A DNA stretch of 64,000 nt from the NCBI RefSeq assembly GCF_023100685.1, contig NZ_CP090064.1, forward strand, positions 1,984,001-2,048,000, in the 5' to 3' direction. The notes below the pieces were generated by a model, which saw nothing but the letters and a program-made list of their open reading frames with translations, searched no databases and was not told the DNA's origin. The stretch is from Proteus vulgaris. GTDB lineage: Bacteria; Pseudomonadota; Gammaproteobacteria; Enterobacterales; Enterobacteriaceae. The translations under genes were made by a program, and so were the position numbers. Positions 29,593-39,648 of the stretch are shown one piece after another; position 1 is the first letter of the stretch, and each line of letters starts with the position of its first letter.

Positions 29593-29784
29593 AATGTTTT
29601 CCTATCAAAATTTATTTATTAATAAATAACTTAGAATCAGATAGATAGTCAATGGAATCGCATATGACAAATTTTCACATGATATAATTTAATGACGAAT
29701 GATCTGTAAAAAAGAAGGAAATATAAGCAAAGAAAAATAGATAAAGAATGAATTTACAAGGTAATAGAATAAAAAGAGCTAAAT

Positions 29785-29814
29785 AAAAATCCGAGCAACT
29801 TAGACTCGGATTTG
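29785..29814 (-). terminator. ribA intrinsic terminator
   Basis: On the minus strand AAATCCGAG and CTCGGATTT (29787-29795, 29805-29813 on the plus strand) form a stem followed by TTTTTA, 30 bases after ribA. Confidence 0.85.
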
Positions 29815-29843
29815 AAAATTATTAATGCTGTGCTGTTACTTTA

Positions 29844-30443
29844 TTATTGCGCTTTCTTAAATAAAAGATGTCCCATTTTATCGGCTTTGGTATCAAGATA
29901 ATGTGCATTACTTGGATTACGTCCGACAATCAGAGGAACTCGCTCGATAACATTAATACCTGCGGCTTTCATGATTTCAATTTTTTTCGGATTATTGGTT
30001 AATAACCGCACCTCATGAACACCTAATAGATTATACATGTCAGCACAAAGGGTAAAATCGCGTTCGTCAGCTTTAAAACCTAATTCGAGGTTTGCTTCAA
30101 CAGTATCTAACCCTTTATCTTGTAATGCATAAGCTCTTATTTTATTTAGTAAGCCAATATTACGGCCTTCTTGGCGATGATAAAGTAAGACACCACGACC
30201 CGCTTTGCTTATTTGTGAAAGTGCAGCTTCAAGTTGGAAACCACAATCACAACGCAAACTAAATAAGGCATCACCCGTTAAGCATTCTGAATGAATACGA
30301 GATAATACAGGCTCTGAGCCTGAGATATCGCCATAGACTAGGGCGACGTGATCTTTACCTGTTGCGATTTCTTCAAAACCGACCATTAAAAACTCACCAA
30401 AAGGAGTAGGTAGTTTTGCTTCTGCGATACGTCTTAATTTCAT
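29844..30443 (-). CDS. ribA: GTP cyclohydrolase II
   Basis: 199 residues (E. coli 196). It opens GTP to the first riboflavin precursor. Zinc-binding Cys residues appear in [21 protein letters not shown] (partly quoted), and the catalytic [18 protein letters not shown] motif is at about 104-121. The [13 protein letters not shown] segment is conserved. It is a stand-alone RibA without a RibB fusion. I see no FMN riboswitch upstream. Its position after acnA matches E. coli. Confidence 0.96.
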   Translation of the reverse strand: MKLRRIAEAKLPTPFGEFLMVGFEEIATGKDHVALVYGDISGSEPVLSRIHSECLTGDALFSLRCDCGFQLEAALSQISKAGRGVLLYHRQEGRNIGLLNKIRAYALQDKGLDTVEANLELGFKADERDFTLCADMYNLLGVHEVRLLTNNPKKIEIMKAAGINVIERVPLIVGRNPSNAHYLDTKADKMGHLLFKKAQ

Positions 30444-30709
30444 TATTTTTGACTCATAATTTCAGGTGAAACTCTCGTTCAAGATTATACACTTTATAAC
30501 GAGAACAAAGAGAAATAAAACACTGAAATGTTTCCATGTCTGATAGGCAAGGAAATGGGATAACACACACTTATAAATTCACACCACTACAAATTATCAG
30601 ATTTTGAGCCTTATTGCATAATGATTTATTGCTAAACGAGCATCGTTTATACTGATAAACTTTAAAGATAAACGAAAGACAGTGTTTGTATTTGAGAAGG
30701 GTCGATATA

Positions 30710-31429
30710 TTGAATAAGAAGATAACAAGATTAATTTCATTAGGCAGTATATTACTCTTAATCATACCTAGTGTAGTGTTAATGCTGGGTTGGCAATGGC
30801 AACCGACTGATCACCCTTTAGGGGGAATTAGCACATTGTGGATAGCAGATAGTGCAGCGAAACCTTGGGGAACTATTAGTATTATTGTGTTTTTGGCATT
30901 ACTGTTTATGGTTTTGAAATTAAAACGTAATAATTTTATTCAATTAGCGGTGATAATTGTTGCGACCTTAGCCGTTGGGCAATTAGTTAAGGTTGCAGTT
31001 AAAAATACAGTCAAAGAACCTCGTCCTTATGTTGTTTGGGTCAGTGACAATTTACACATTACACCAGAGGCATTTTATCAAGTTCCCAGATCAGCGCGGG
31101 AACAATTACTCCAAAATGGATTGGCAAATTCCCCTATGATCCCCGAATGGCAACTTAAACATTGGAAAGCGGAAACGGGTTATGCTTTTCCATCCGGGCA
31201 TAGCTTATTTGCAGCAACACTCGGCTTGTTTGTTTTTGTCCTTTTTATGTTGCGCGGTCATTATTTTTTAGCAACACTCGGGTTATTATGGGGAATCGAT
31301 GTCACTGTAGGGCGTATTGTGTTGGGAATGCACTGGGCATCTGATGTGATTGTGGGTATTCTTATAAGTACTATGCTGGTTTGGTGTGCATTTAAGGTGA
31401 TTGAGCGACGTTTATTACTCAAATCCTGA
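30710..31429 (+). CDS. pgpB: Phosphatidylglycerophosphatase B (PAP2 family)
   Basis: 239 residues from a TTG at 30710, chosen because GAAGGG is correctly spaced and the protein then aligns with E. coli PgpB; an in-frame TTG at 30686 would add eight residues. It is a multi-pass inner-membrane phosphatase acting on PGP, undecaprenyl pyrophosphate and similar lipids. The three PAP2 motifs are visible: KNTVKEPRP (about 105), the FPSGHS motif (about 160) and RIVLGMHWASDVIVG (about 204). Confidence 0.9.
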   Translation: MNKKITRLISLGSILLLIIPSVVLMLGWQWQPTDHPLGGISTLWIADSAAKPWGTISIIVFLALLFMVLKLKRNNFIQLAVIIVATLAVGQLVKVAVKNTVKEPRPYVVWVSDNLHITPEAFYQVPRSAREQLLQNGLANSPMIPEWQLKHWKAETGYAFPSGHSLFAATLGLFVFVLFMLRGHYFLATLGLLWGIDVTVGRIVLGMHWASDVIVGILISTMLVWCAFKVIERRLLLKS

Positions 31430-31588
31430 CGATAGCCTTTATTTTTGAGATACAGAATGTCTTTTTCAGTATTTATGTGAAAAAATATACGAAAATCAGT
31501 TGATTCTAAGAAATGACTTTCTTTGTGCGCAGTGAAAATGCTACCTTTATCTGTCCACTAAAGAAAAGAGAATAAAAAAGGAAATAAT

Positions 31589-31906
31589 GTGAAAAAAGTC
31601 CTACTTTTTATTTTGGTTATTCTTGTTTTTGCCATCGTGGTCATTGCCATGACTTTAGGCTCAAATAACGATCAGGTAGTCACATTCAATTACCTTATTG
31701 CTCAAGGGGAATATCGTATTTCTACCTTGTTAGCCACACTGTTTGGTGTCGGCTTTGTTCTTGGTTGGATTGTGAGTGGTGTTTTCTATTTGCGCGCCCG
31801 TTTATCACTAGGCCGAGCAAAACGTAAAATTAAACGTCTTGAAAGCGCTCAAACCAAACAAGAAAGCCAAGAAAGTCGCCCAACGGTTGCTTCTGCTACG
31901 AAATAA
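31589..31906 (+). CDS. lapA: Lipopolysaccharide assembly protein A
   Basis: 105 residues with a GTG start after AAAAGGAAATAAT. It has two transmembrane segments (about 4-24 and 45-68) and a basic cytosolic tail with a coiled-coil-like RAKRKIKRLESAQ. LapA (YciS) partners LapB in tuning LpxC degradation and LPS output. It is 12 bases upstream of lapB, the conserved operon. Confidence 0.93.
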   Translation: MKKVLLFILVILVFAIVVIAMTLGSNNDQVVTFNYLIAQGEYRISTLLATLFGVGFVLGWIVSGVFYLRARLSLGRAKRKIKRLESAQTKQESQESRPTVASATK

Positions 31907-31918
31907 GGACGATAGCTG

Positions 31919-33088
31919 ATGCTAGAATTGCTGTTTCTGTTATTACCTGTCGCGGCAGCTTACGGCTGGTATATGGGGCGTCGTGGCGCCCAACAGGATA
32001 AACAGCAGAATGCCGATCGCCTGTCACGAGAATACGTGGCGGGTGTTAACTTCTTACTTTCGGATCAACAAGATAAAGCTGTTGATCTCTTCCTTGAAAT
32101 GCTTAAAGAAGATAGTTCTGCTTTTGAAGCACATCTTACGTTAGGCAATCTTTTCCGTTCTCGTGGTGAAGTTGAACGCGCAATTCGTATTCATCAATCC
32201 TTAATGGAAAGTGCAGCGCTTTCTTTTGATCAACGTCTCCTAGCTGTTCAACAACTTGGCCGTGACTATGTTGCTGCGGGAGTTTACGATCGAGCTGAAA
32301 ATATGTTTCAGCAACTTATTGATGAGCAAGAGTTTCGCCAAAGCGCGTTACAATCTTTGCTGGCTATTTACCAGTTAACTAGTGATTGGGGCAAAGCCAT
32401 CGAAACAGCTGAAAAATTAGTAAAATTAGGTCAGCATGAATTAAAAGAACAAATATCACATTTTTACTGTGAGTTGGCACTTCAAGAAATGAGTAGTGAT
32501 AATCTTGATAGTGCACTTAGTTTTCTACAAAAAGCAGGCCAAGCAGATCCCCTCTGTGCTCGTGTTTCAATTATGTATGGTCGTATTTATATTGCTCGTG
32601 ATGAGAAACAAAAAGCCATTGAAGTGCTGATGAAAGTTATCGAGCAAGATAAAGAGATGGTAAGTGAAACATTACCTATGCTTTTTGAATGTTTTCAGAC
32701 GCAAGAAGATAATTCTCGTTGGGAGGCGTATTTACGCCAATGTGTTGATAGTAATAGCGGTGCTATTGCTGAACTCTACCTTGCAGATATCATTGAAGCC
32801 AAAGAAGGTATTGAAGCTGCTCAGCTTTATATTAACCGCCAATTAGAACGCCATCCTACAATGCGACTTTTCTATCGCTTAATGCGTTATCATTTAGCTG
32901 AAGCAGAAGAAGGTCGAGCCAAAGAAAGTCTTATTTTATTGCGTTATATGGTTGGTGAACAAATTCGTACCAAACCAGATTATCGTTGCCATAAATGTGG
33001 TTTTACCTCTCATGCATTATATTGGCATTGTCCATCCTGTCGTTCATGGGATACCGTTAAACCTATTCGCGGTTTAGATGGTCAGTGA
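31919..33088 (+). CDS. lapB: Lipopolysaccharide assembly protein B
   Basis: 389 residues, the E. coli LapB (YciM) length. An N-terminal anchor (LELLFLLLPVAAAYGWYMGRR) is followed by about nine TPR-type helical repeats (about 35-330) and a C-terminal rubredoxin-like zinc/iron knuckle with CHKCG and CPSCRSW. LapB presents LpxC to FtsH and so controls LPS synthesis. PyrF follows 45 bases later in the same direction. Confidence 0.96.
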   Translation: MLELLFLLLPVAAAYGWYMGRRGAQQDKQQNADRLSREYVAGVNFLLSDQQDKAVDLFLEMLKEDSSAFEAHLTLGNLFRSRGEVERAIRIHQSLMESAALSFDQRLLAVQQLGRDYVAAGVYDRAENMFQQLIDEQEFRQSALQSLLAIYQLTSDWGKAIETAEKLVKLGQHELKEQISHFYCELALQEMSSDNLDSALSFLQKAGQADPLCARVSIMYGRIYIARDEKQKAIEVLMKVIEQDKEMVSETLPMLFECFQTQEDNSRWEAYLRQCVDSNSGAIAELYLADIIEAKEGIEAAQLYINRQLERHPTMRLFYRLMRYHLAEAEEGRAKESLILLRYMVGEQIRTKPDYRCHKCGFTSHALYWHCPSCRSWDTVKPIRGLDGQ

Positions 33089-33133
33089 CGATGTCACTTT
33101 TTTAATAGTCTCTTTATAAATAAAGGCCCTAAA

Positions 33134-33862
33134 ATGTCATTTCATTGTGATAAAAAATCGCCCGAGTTCACCTGCGCGCCCGTTATTGTGGCATTAGACT
33201 ATGAAGATCAAAAAAGTGCATTAGATTTTGCACAACGTATCGATCCCTCATCTTGCCGTTTAAAAATTGGTAAAGAGATGTTTACCCGTTTTGGCCCTCA
33301 ATTTGTTACGCAGTTACAAAAAGACGGTTTTGACATTTTCTTGGATCTAAAATTTCATGATATTCCCAATACCGTTGCAAGAGCCGTTGCAGCTGCGGCT
33401 GATTTAGGTGTATGGATGGTGAACGTACATGCAAGTGGTGGCAGTCGCATGATGCGTGCAGCTAAAGAAAGCCTTGTATCCTATGGCAAAGATGCACCAC
33501 TTTTAACAGCAGTAACAGTGTTAACGAGTATGGATCAGTCCGATTTGATTGAGTTGGGTATAACATTAACACCCGCAGAACAAGCCGAGCGCTTGGCGTT
33601 GCTGACAAAATCTTGTGGCCTTGATGGTGTTGTGTGCTCTGCACATGAAGCTACACGTTTTAAACAAGTTTGTGGTGATGATTTCTTATTAGTGACACCA
33701 GGTATTCGCCCTGCAGGAAGTGATGTTGGTGATCAGCGTCGAGTCATGACGCCAGAACAAGCCATTGCAGCAGGGGTTGATTATATGGTGATTGGACGTC
33801 CTATTACACGTAGTGATAATCCTCTTGAAACGTTGCAACAAATTAATCGTTCTATACTCTAA
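33134..33862 (+). CDS. pyrF: Orotidine 5'-phosphate decarboxylase
   Basis: 242 residues. It makes UMP from OMP. The catalytic Lys/Asp signature is in [15 protein letters not shown] (about 76-90); the N-terminal [17 protein letters not shown] and C-terminal VTPGIRP and [12 protein letters not shown] phosphate-binding segments are intact. It is followed 77 bases later by yciH, as in E. coli. Confidence 0.97.
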   Translation: MSFHCDKKSPEFTCAPVIVALDYEDQKSALDFAQRIDPSSCRLKIGKEMFTRFGPQFVTQLQKDGFDIFLDLKFHDIPNTVARAVAAAADLGVWMVNVHASGGSRMMRAAKESLVSYGKDAPLLTAVTVLTSMDQSDLIELGITLTPAEQAERLALLTKSCGLDGVVCSAHEATRFKQVCGDDFLLVTPGIRPAGSDVGDQRRVMTPEQAIAAGVDYMVIGRPITRSDNPLETLQQINRSIL

Positions 33863-33939
33863 ATAACTCAAGATGTAGCTAAGTGACAATACACTGCATC
33901 TTAATAGTATGACGAATATATACAAGGTATGTAATTAAC

Positions 33940-34263
33940 ATGGATAATAACTCTCGTTTGGTTTATTCCACAGATGCGGGTCGCATTAAAGAAGAAGAAC
34001 AAAAGCCTGTACGTCCTGTCGGTGATGGTATTGTGCGTATTCAGCGTCAAACTAGTGGGCGTAAAGGTAAAGGTGTTTGTGTTGTTTCAGGTATCGATCT
34101 GGATGATGCAGAGCTGGCCAAACTTGCCGCTGAACTAAAGAAAAAATGTGGCTGTGGTGGTAGTGTAAAAGACGGTTTAATTGAGATCCAAGGTGACAAA
34201 CGTGATTTAATTAAATCGCTATTAGAAGCCAAAGGAATGAAAGTTAAACTGGCTGGTGGCTGA
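33940..34263 (+). CDS. yciH: YciH, SUI1/eIF1-family translation factor homologue
   Basis: 107 residues (E. coli 108). It carries the SUI1 core GIVRIQRQTSGRKGKGVCVVSGIDL and the LKKKCGCGGSVKDGLIEIQGDKRD strand-loop (both only partly quoted), the hallmark of eIF1-like proteins. In E. coli YciH can discriminate against non-canonical starts in vitro and is stress-linked, but it is dispensable. It is probably co-transcribed with pyrF. Confidence 0.95.
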   Translation: MDNNSRLVYSTDAGRIKEEEQKPVRPVGDGIVRIQRQTSGRKGKGVCVVSGIDLDDAELAKLAAELKKKCGCGGSVKDGLIEIQGDKRDLIKSLLEAKGMKVKLAGG

Positions 34264-34368
34264 TTTAGCTAGCTAGATAGCAATGAAATGAATAAGGGTG
34301 CGCTGATTTTCTATTGAGATTAGCGCATTTTTTATTGTTATTAATAGATGTCTTTTTAAAGGTGTTTT

Positions 34369-34779
34369 ATGAAAGCATATTTGATGATTGTAACGTTGTT
34401 GTATTCTTCTGTGCTTTTGGCAGAAAGCAAAATAGATAAAGTGATTGTCCATGATAAATATTGTTCTTCACCAGAGCAGACAATGGATGAAATTTACGAG
34501 CATGGGGCAATAACCAACTGTATTTATACTGGGCTTTCAATCACTGATGCGTATAAAAAATATGTCAGCGAACACGATGAAGCTTATCTTGAAAAAGTCA
34601 TTAGAGTGAATAATAACATCCAAAAAGAGTACACAAATGATGCCGTTTCTGTGGACTATAATTGGGAAAACCCCAAAAAATTAATAATAGAACAGCAGTT
34701 TGCAGGTGGTTTTACCGAAATTTTGTTAGAAGAAGATCAGAAGGGCACTAAAATAACCATCACAGGTCATCCTGATTAA
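34369..34779 (+). CDS. Small secreted protein of unknown function
   Basis: 136 residues. A short signal peptide (about 1-18, MKAYLMIVTLLYSSVLLA) with no lipobox predicts a soluble periplasmic protein. The mature part has two Cys (32 and 51) that could be disulfide-bonded. It then has a helical YKKYVSEHDEAYLEKVIRV segment and a strand-rich end (KLIIEQQFAGGFTEILLEE, KITITGHPD). An AAAGGTG ribosome site lies at good spacing. I do not recognise the family. It lies between yciH and kptA and has no E. coli counterpart in this position. Confidence 0.7.
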   Translation: MKAYLMIVTLLYSSVLLAESKIDKVIVHDKYCSSPEQTMDEIYEHGAITNCIYTGLSITDAYKKYVSEHDEAYLEKVIRVNNNIQKEYTNDAVSVDYNWENPKKLIIEQQFAGGFTEILLEEDQKGTKITITGHPD

Positions 34780-34851
34780 GTATTAGTCAAACAGAGAACA
34801 CCATAAGCAAGATTATAGGTGACAATGTCACCTACTTGTTTATATTTCATT

Positions 34852-35400
34852 CTATTCTTTCTCTTCGATTTTTAGATATTTCACAGGCACGGAAAGCGTT
34901 AACCATACACCATTATCAGCCTGATAAAATTCAAAACCTTCACTAAACATTTTTTCACTATCAACAATTAAAACAACGGCTTTTCCATGACGATTGCCGA
35001 CATTCACGGCTGTTTTATAATCTTGTGATAGATGAACATATTGGCGACCATTCGGTATTAAACCTTGATTAAAAATACTGTCGATAAAACGAGTTGCTGT
35101 ACCGTGATAAAGTATTTTAGGAGGAGTAATAGCTTGGTAATCAACCGTAGTCTTAAGAGAGTGCCCTTGAACGGCACGAATAAAAAGCCCATTTTCTGAA
35201 ATAGCGAAACGCTTTTTATCATTCGTTTTAACTACATCGTTAATCAGTTCAAGGGTTAGTTGCGTGCCTTTTTTCTGCGCTAACAAGATCAGTTGTGATA
35301 TTTCACCCCATCCTTGCTCATCAAGTGATAAACCAATACTTTCAGGGGAGTGTCGTAATATATAGCTTAAAAAACGGCTAATCTGCACTTTATCTTTCAT
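34852..35400 (-). CDS. kptA: RNA 2'-phosphotransferase (KptA/Tpt1 family)
   Basis: 182 residues. The N-terminal winged-helix SRFLSYILRHSPESIGLSLD and the ADP-ribosyltransferase-like C-terminal lobe with ILYHGTATRFIDSIFNQGL, GRQYVHLSQDY and VLIVDSEKMFSEG contain the conserved Arg-His-Arg-Arg-type NAD and 2'-phosphate contacts. The family removes an internal 2'-phosphate from RNA using NAD+, as the last step of yeast tRNA splicing. The bacterial substrate is unknown. It is present in E. coli elsewhere; here it lies between an unknown secreted protein and rnb. Confidence 0.93.
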   Translation of the reverse strand: MKDKVQISRFLSYILRHSPESIGLSLDEQGWGEISQLILLAQKKGTQLTLELINDVVKTNDKKRFAISENGLFIRAVQGHSLKTTVDYQAITPPKILYHGTATRFIDSIFNQGLIPNGRQYVHLSQDYKTAVNVGNRHGKAVVLIVDSEKMFSEGFEFYQADNGVWLTLSVPVKYLKIEEKE

Positions 35401-35526
35401 TAATTCAATCCATTTGTTATTTACTAAATTTATGGTCTGAGTGTTTTATTTCCTTAATACCATAAAAATATTCCCTTTTTATTCCCTTTAAATTTCTAGT
35501 GTTATGTCTAGCAAAGATAATAGGCA

Positions 35527-35560
35527 TAAAAAAACTGATGGCTCAAAATGAACCATCAGC
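35527..35560 (-). terminator. rnb intrinsic terminator
   Basis: CTGATGGCTCA (35535-35545) pairs with TGAACCATCAG (35549-35559) with one wobble on the minus strand, followed there by a T run, 27 bases after rnb. Confidence 0.85.
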
Positions 35561-35586
35561 TTTATTGTATACCGACTACAGACTAA

Positions 35587-37533
35587 TTAGATAGGGCGAG
35601 CAACGATATTACGAGTTTCAAGTTTTACATCTTCGATGCGAACAGGAATGATATCATTGAGTTTATAAGCACTTTCACCTTTCACAATCACTGTACCCGT
35701 TTCTTGACTGCATTGAATTTCATCACGCACAGCATGTAAGAAAGGAGCCGGGATAAAGGCTACTGCGCCATTTTCAACTAAGCGAACGCGAATACCACCA
35801 CGTGTAATATCGATAATTTCAGCGTTAAATGGTGTTTCAGTACCCGCAAAAGGTTTTAAGAAACGTGCATATAACCAATCACCCACATCTCGTTCAGCCA
35901 TACGATTAGCACGACGGCGTTCTGCAATACGAATACCATCTTCTTCTTGTGGCTTTTCAGCAGGCTCTTTACTGATAATCGCTTTTAGTAAACGGTGATT
36001 TAAAATATCACTATATTTACGGATCGGTGATGTCCATGTTGCGTAAGCTTCCAGTCCTAAACCAAAGTGTGGGCCTGGCTCTGATTTGATTTCAGCAAAG
36101 TTTTGGTAACGACGAATACGGCTATCAAGGAATTGATTAGGTTGGTTATCTAGCTCACGACGTAATTGGCAGAAACCTTCAAGGGTTAACAAACTTTCAG
36201 AAGTGGTTTCAATGCCATTATCTTTTAAAGTTTGTACAACTTGATCGATATAAAGTGGATCAAAACCAGTGTGAACGTTATAAACACCGAAGCCTAAGTT
36301 TTTCGCCAGCACTTTAGCTGCACAGATATTGGCTGTGATCATTGCCTCTTCGACAATGCGATTTGCAATACGACGATTTTCAGCCACGATATCTAATACA
36401 TTACCGCCTTCATCGAGAATAAAGCGGTAATCAGGGCGTTCTTTAAAGACCAGAGCATGTTTCTCACGCCATTCATGACGTTTTTCACACATCTCTTTTA
36501 ATAACATTACTTGTTCATGAACGATGTCATTCTCTGGTTTCCAATCGCTGTTAGCGCCTTCTAACCAATCTGAAATATGGTCGTAAACCAGTTTGGATTT
36601 TGATTCTACCCATGCAGAATAGAAGTGAATATCTTCATGTAATGCACCATCTTGGGCAATGCTGACTTGACAGACTAATGCAGGGCGCTTTTCATTAGGG
36701 CGTAATGAGCAAATGTTATCAGATAGCTCACGAGGCAACATTGGGATGTTAAAGCCCGGCAGATAGTTAGTTAGAGCGCGTTGTGCCGCAATTTTATCTA
36801 ATTCACTATTCGGCAAAATATAAGCCGTAGGATCGGCAATGGCGATAAATAGCGTTAATTGACCGTTCTCTTCTTTACGAATAAAGAGTGCGTCATCCAT
36901 GTCTTCTGTTGATGCACTATCAATAGTGACAAAGGAGAGAGAAGTCAGATCTTCACGAGGTAATGCATCATGTAATGTAAGTGCTTCGTTGCCCATTTCT
37001 GGTGCATCGCGCTCAAGTTGATGACGCATTAAGGTTACCCACCAAGGGGCAAAGTGATCGTCTTTATCTGTAATATAGTCGGTGATTTCTGCCTGAAAAC
37101 CTTTATCACCTTTATTAAGTGGGTGACGGCGCATAACCGCAACAGCCCAATCTTGATTGACAAAGTTATGGGTTAAACCTTGAGCTGGACGGCAAGGAAT
37201 TGCATCTTTTAGTAGAGGATGGTCTGGTATTATCCACAGACGGTTATCACCCTCTTTTCTTTGAATACGGCCGACAAAACGAGTTAAAAAGGGCTCAACT
37301 AATTCTTCAGGTTCAACGGATTCTTTGTCGTTATTGGTATGAACAGCAGCAATTACACGGTCACCGTGCATCACTTTTTTCATTTGCGGAGGGGGAATAA
37401 AATAGCTTTTCTGACCATCAACTTCAAGGAAGCCAAAGCCTTTATCTGTTCCCTTTACAAGGCCTTCCACGCGCGGTGTTTGGGCATGGAGTTGCTGTTT
37501 TAGCTGTGCAAGCAGCGGATTGTCTTGAAACAT
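35587..37533 (-). CDS. rnb: Exoribonuclease II
   Basis: 648 residues (E. coli 644). It has N-terminal cold-shock domains (about 20-175, [20 protein letters not shown]), the RNB catalytic domain with the acidic cluster [18 protein letters not shown] and [10 protein letters not shown], and a C-terminal S1 domain ([21 protein letters not shown]). It degrades single-stranded RNA 3' to 5'. In E. coli rnb lies with yciH/osmB on one side, but nth is far away; here nth is the next gene upstream, 113 bases away. Confidence 0.97.
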   Translation of the reverse strand: MFQDNPLLAQLKQQLHAQTPRVEGLVKGTDKGFGFLEVDGQKSYFIPPPQMKKVMHGDRVIAAVHTNNDKESVEPEELVEPFLTRFVGRIQRKEGDNRLWIIPDHPLLKDAIPCRPAQGLTHNFVNQDWAVAVMRRHPLNKGDKGFQAEITDYITDKDDHFAPWWVTLMRHQLERDAPEMGNEALTLHDALPREDLTSLSFVTIDSASTEDMDDALFIRKEENGQLTLFIAIADPTAYILPNSELDKIAAQRALTNYLPGFNIPMLPRELSDNICSLRPNEKRPALVCQVSIAQDGALHEDIHFYSAWVESKSKLVYDHISDWLEGANSDWKPENDIVHEQVMLLKEMCEKRHEWREKHALVFKERPDYRFILDEGGNVLDIVAENRRIANRIVEEAMITANICAAKVLAKNLGFGVYNVHTGFDPLYIDQVVQTLKDNGIETTSESLLTLEGFCQLRRELDNQPNQFLDSRIRRYQNFAEIKSEPGPHFGLGLEAYATWTSPIRKYSDILNHRLLKAIISKEPAEKPQEEDGIRIAERRRANRMAERDVGDWLYARFLKPFAGTETPFNAEIIDITRGGIRVRLVENGAVAFIPAPFLHAVRDEIQCSQETGTVIVKGESAYKLNDIIPVRIEDVKLETRNIVARPI

Positions 37534-37646
37534 ATTTTTCCGGAAAGTCGGCAGTTTTAATAATAAAAGTGGGCAATAGTTTTATTCGATTGTGCGTAGC
37601 GACGCAAGTAATATTGCATCAGAAAAACAGACAAATCGGCAAATTT

Positions 37647-38285
37647 TTATTCAGGATCTGTTTTTTCTTTAAATTCACACAGATCTTCAATAATACAAGA
37701 GCCACACCGTGGTTTTCGTGCAATACAGGTATAACGACCATGAAGAATAAGCCAGTGATGGCAATCAACTTTAAATTCTGCCGGAACAACCTTTAATAGT
37801 TTTTGCTCAACTTCATTGACATTCTTGCCAGGGGCAAAGCCTGTACGATTACTCACTCTAAAGATATGTGTATCGACAGCAATTGTTGGCCAGCCAAATG
37901 CAGTATTTAAAACAACATTTGCAGTTTTGCGACCAACACCAGGCAAAGCCTCAAGGGCTTCTCTGTTTTCAGGAACCTCACTGTGATGTTTATCCACCAA
38001 GATTTGACAGGTCTTAATCACATTTTCAGCTTTGGTATTATATAGGCCAATGGTTTTAATGTATTTCTTAAGTCCATCCACCCCTAAATTCAGGATAGCT
38101 TGTGGTGTGTTGGCAACTGGATAAAGTTTAGCAGTTGCCTTATTGACACTCACATCGGTCGCTTGTGCAGAGAGTAACACGGAGATCAATAGTTCAAACG
38201 GAGAGTCAAATTTTAGCTCTGTCGTAGGTTGCGGATTGTTATCACGCAACCGAGTTAGAATTTCAATACGTTTTGCTTGATTCAT
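37647..38285 (-). CDS. nth: Endonuclease III
   Basis: 212 residues from the ATG at 38285 (MNQAKRIEILTRLR), matching E. coli Nth; a GTG three codons earlier also exists. The helix-hairpin-helix LPGVGRKTANVVLN (about 112-125) has the catalytic Lys, and the Asp lies in VDTHIFRVSNR. The [4Fe-4S] cluster motif C-X6-C-X2-C-X5-C is intact at the C-terminus (CIARKPRCGSCIIEDLC). It excises oxidised pyrimidines and cuts at AP sites. It ends the rsx operon, as in E. coli. Confidence 0.97.
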   Translation of the reverse strand: MNQAKRIEILTRLRDNNPQPTTELKFDSPFELLISVLLSAQATDVSVNKATAKLYPVANTPQAILNLGVDGLKKYIKTIGLYNTKAENVIKTCQILVDKHHSEVPENREALEALPGVGRKTANVVLNTAFGWPTIAVDTHIFRVSNRTGFAPGKNVNEVEQKLLKVVPAEFKVDCHHWLILHGRYTCIARKPRCGSCIIEDLCEFKEKTDPE

Positions 38286-38297
38286 TATGCTCACAAA

Positions 38298-39002
38298 TTA
38301 ATTTTTAACGATATGACTACCACAGCCTTGTTCTTTTTCATAAGTTTTCATTATCGAAGCGCTGCGCTTTTTCTGTCTTTCATCGATAAGGTATTTTCCC
38401 GCTAACATAAAGCCTAAACCGATAAAAGCACCTGGCGGTAAAATGGCAAGTAAGAAGGGGGAATCTAAATGAACTATTTCGATTCTTAATACTTGAGCCC
38501 ATTCACCTAACAGTAAATCTGCACCGTCAAATAATGTTCCGTTACCTAAAACTTCACGGATCGCGCCTAACACAAAGAGTGCGGCTGTTGCCCCTAATCC
38601 CATTGCTAAACCATCAATGGCAGAAGGAAAGACTTCATTTTTAGCAGCGAAGGCTTCAGCACGGCCAATAACAATACAGTTGGTGACTATTAATGGAATA
38701 AAGATCCCCAACGATTGGTATAAACCATAGGCGTATGCGTTGATCAGTAATTGCACAGCACTGACGACAGACGCGATTATCATAACATAAATTGGGATAC
38801 GAATTTCAGAAGGAACCCAACGACGTAAACTTGAAACTGCCACATTGGTGCAAAATAGCACTAATGTTGTCGCAAGTCCTAAGCCTAGCGCGTTAGTTGC
38901 TGTAGAGGAAACCGCCAGTAAAGGGCATAGACCAAGTAATTGCACTAGAGCTGAGTTGTTTGTCCATAACCCTTGAGCAAAGAGCGTTTTAATGGAGTTC
39001 AT
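38298..39002 (-). CDS. rsxE: Electron transport complex subunit RsxE
   Basis: 234 residues from the ATG at 39002 ([27 protein letters not shown]), chosen to fit family alignment. About six membrane segments with the RnfA/RnfE-type [15 protein letters not shown] and [21 protein letters not shown]. It ends with a charged CGSH tail. RsxABCDGE is an Rnf-type complex that keeps SoxR reduced in E. coli. Order here is rsxA-B-C-D-G-E-nth, the standard operon. Confidence 0.96.
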   Translation of the reverse strand: MNSIKTLFAQGLWTNNSALVQLLGLCPLLAVSSTATNALGLGLATTLVLFCTNVAVSSLRRWVPSEIRIPIYVMIIASVVSAVQLLINAYAYGLYQSLGIFIPLIVTNCIVIGRAEAFAAKNEVFPSAIDGLAMGLGATAALFVLGAIREVLGNGTLFDGADLLLGEWAQVLRIEIVHLDSPFLLAILPPGAFIGLGFMLAGKYLIDERQKKRSASIMKTYEKEQGCGSHIVKN

Positions 39003-39003
39003 A

Positions 39004-39633
39004 TTAATTCGCCTCACAGACAGAGAGAGTTTCTAATTTCTCTGGTAATGATTGTATTAGCCATGCTGTGCGTTTTGATGAGTTAACGACAGCGCGGGGG
39101 GTGATCGTCGCACCTGTAAATTGATCAAAATCGCCACCATCTTTTTTTACCGCCCAATGTGGATCGTTTTCACTGGAAATGAATTTATGGCTCAGTGTTG
39201 TGATCCAATCGGAAATGCGTGTCTCAATTTTATCACCCAGACCAGGAGTTTCGTTATGTGCGGTTACACGAACACCTAGAACGTTGCCTTTAAAGTCAGC
39301 GCCAACAAGAAGTTCAATTGCACCTGAATAGCCATCTGGCGCGGTAGATTCTAAGGCCGCTGCAACGGGTTTACCTTCTAAACGTGCGACATAAAGTTTA
39401 TGAGGTTTTGAATTTCCCAATTCCGGTGCCGTAAGTAGATAACAATCTTTAGAAAGTTCATTGTCATACATTGCTTGAGGGATCACCTGATCCAATAATT
39501 TTTGTTTTTCTATAGCCACTTGCTCTGCAATGGTATCTGCGGTTAAGTGGTACACCACAGCGGTTAAACCTGTTGTACAAGCCGCAAAGACAGCTAATGT
39601 TAGCCCATGACGTTTTAAGATATCGATCATCAT
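39004..39633 (-). CDS. rsxG: Electron transport complex subunit RsxG (FMN-binding)
   Basis: 209 residues, with two adjacent ATGs; the second has slightly better spacing from AAGGAG. One N-terminal membrane anchor (about 8-30) and a periplasmic FMN-binding domain. The covalent-FMN attachment motif is the Thr of [16 protein letters not shown] (about 173-188). [19 protein letters not shown] is conserved. The rsxE start lies two bases before its stop is cleared, so the two are tightly coupled. Confidence 0.96.
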   Translation of the reverse strand: MMIDILKRHGLTLAVFAACTTGLTAVVYHLTADTIAEQVAIEKQKLLDQVIPQAMYDNELSKDCYLLTAPELGNSKPHKLYVARLEGKPVAAALESTAPDGYSGAIELLVGADFKGNVLGVRVTAHNETPGLGDKIETRISDWITTLSHKFISSENDPHWAVKKDGGDFDQFTGATITPRAVVNSSKRTAWLIQSLPEKLETLSVCEAN

Positions 39634-39648
39634 TTTCTCCTTGGCACA

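Noticed and set aside
29593..30685. FMN riboswitch near ribA
   Set aside because: The sequences upstream of ribA lack recognisable FMN aptamer structure, and in enterobacteria that riboswitch is usually on ribB.
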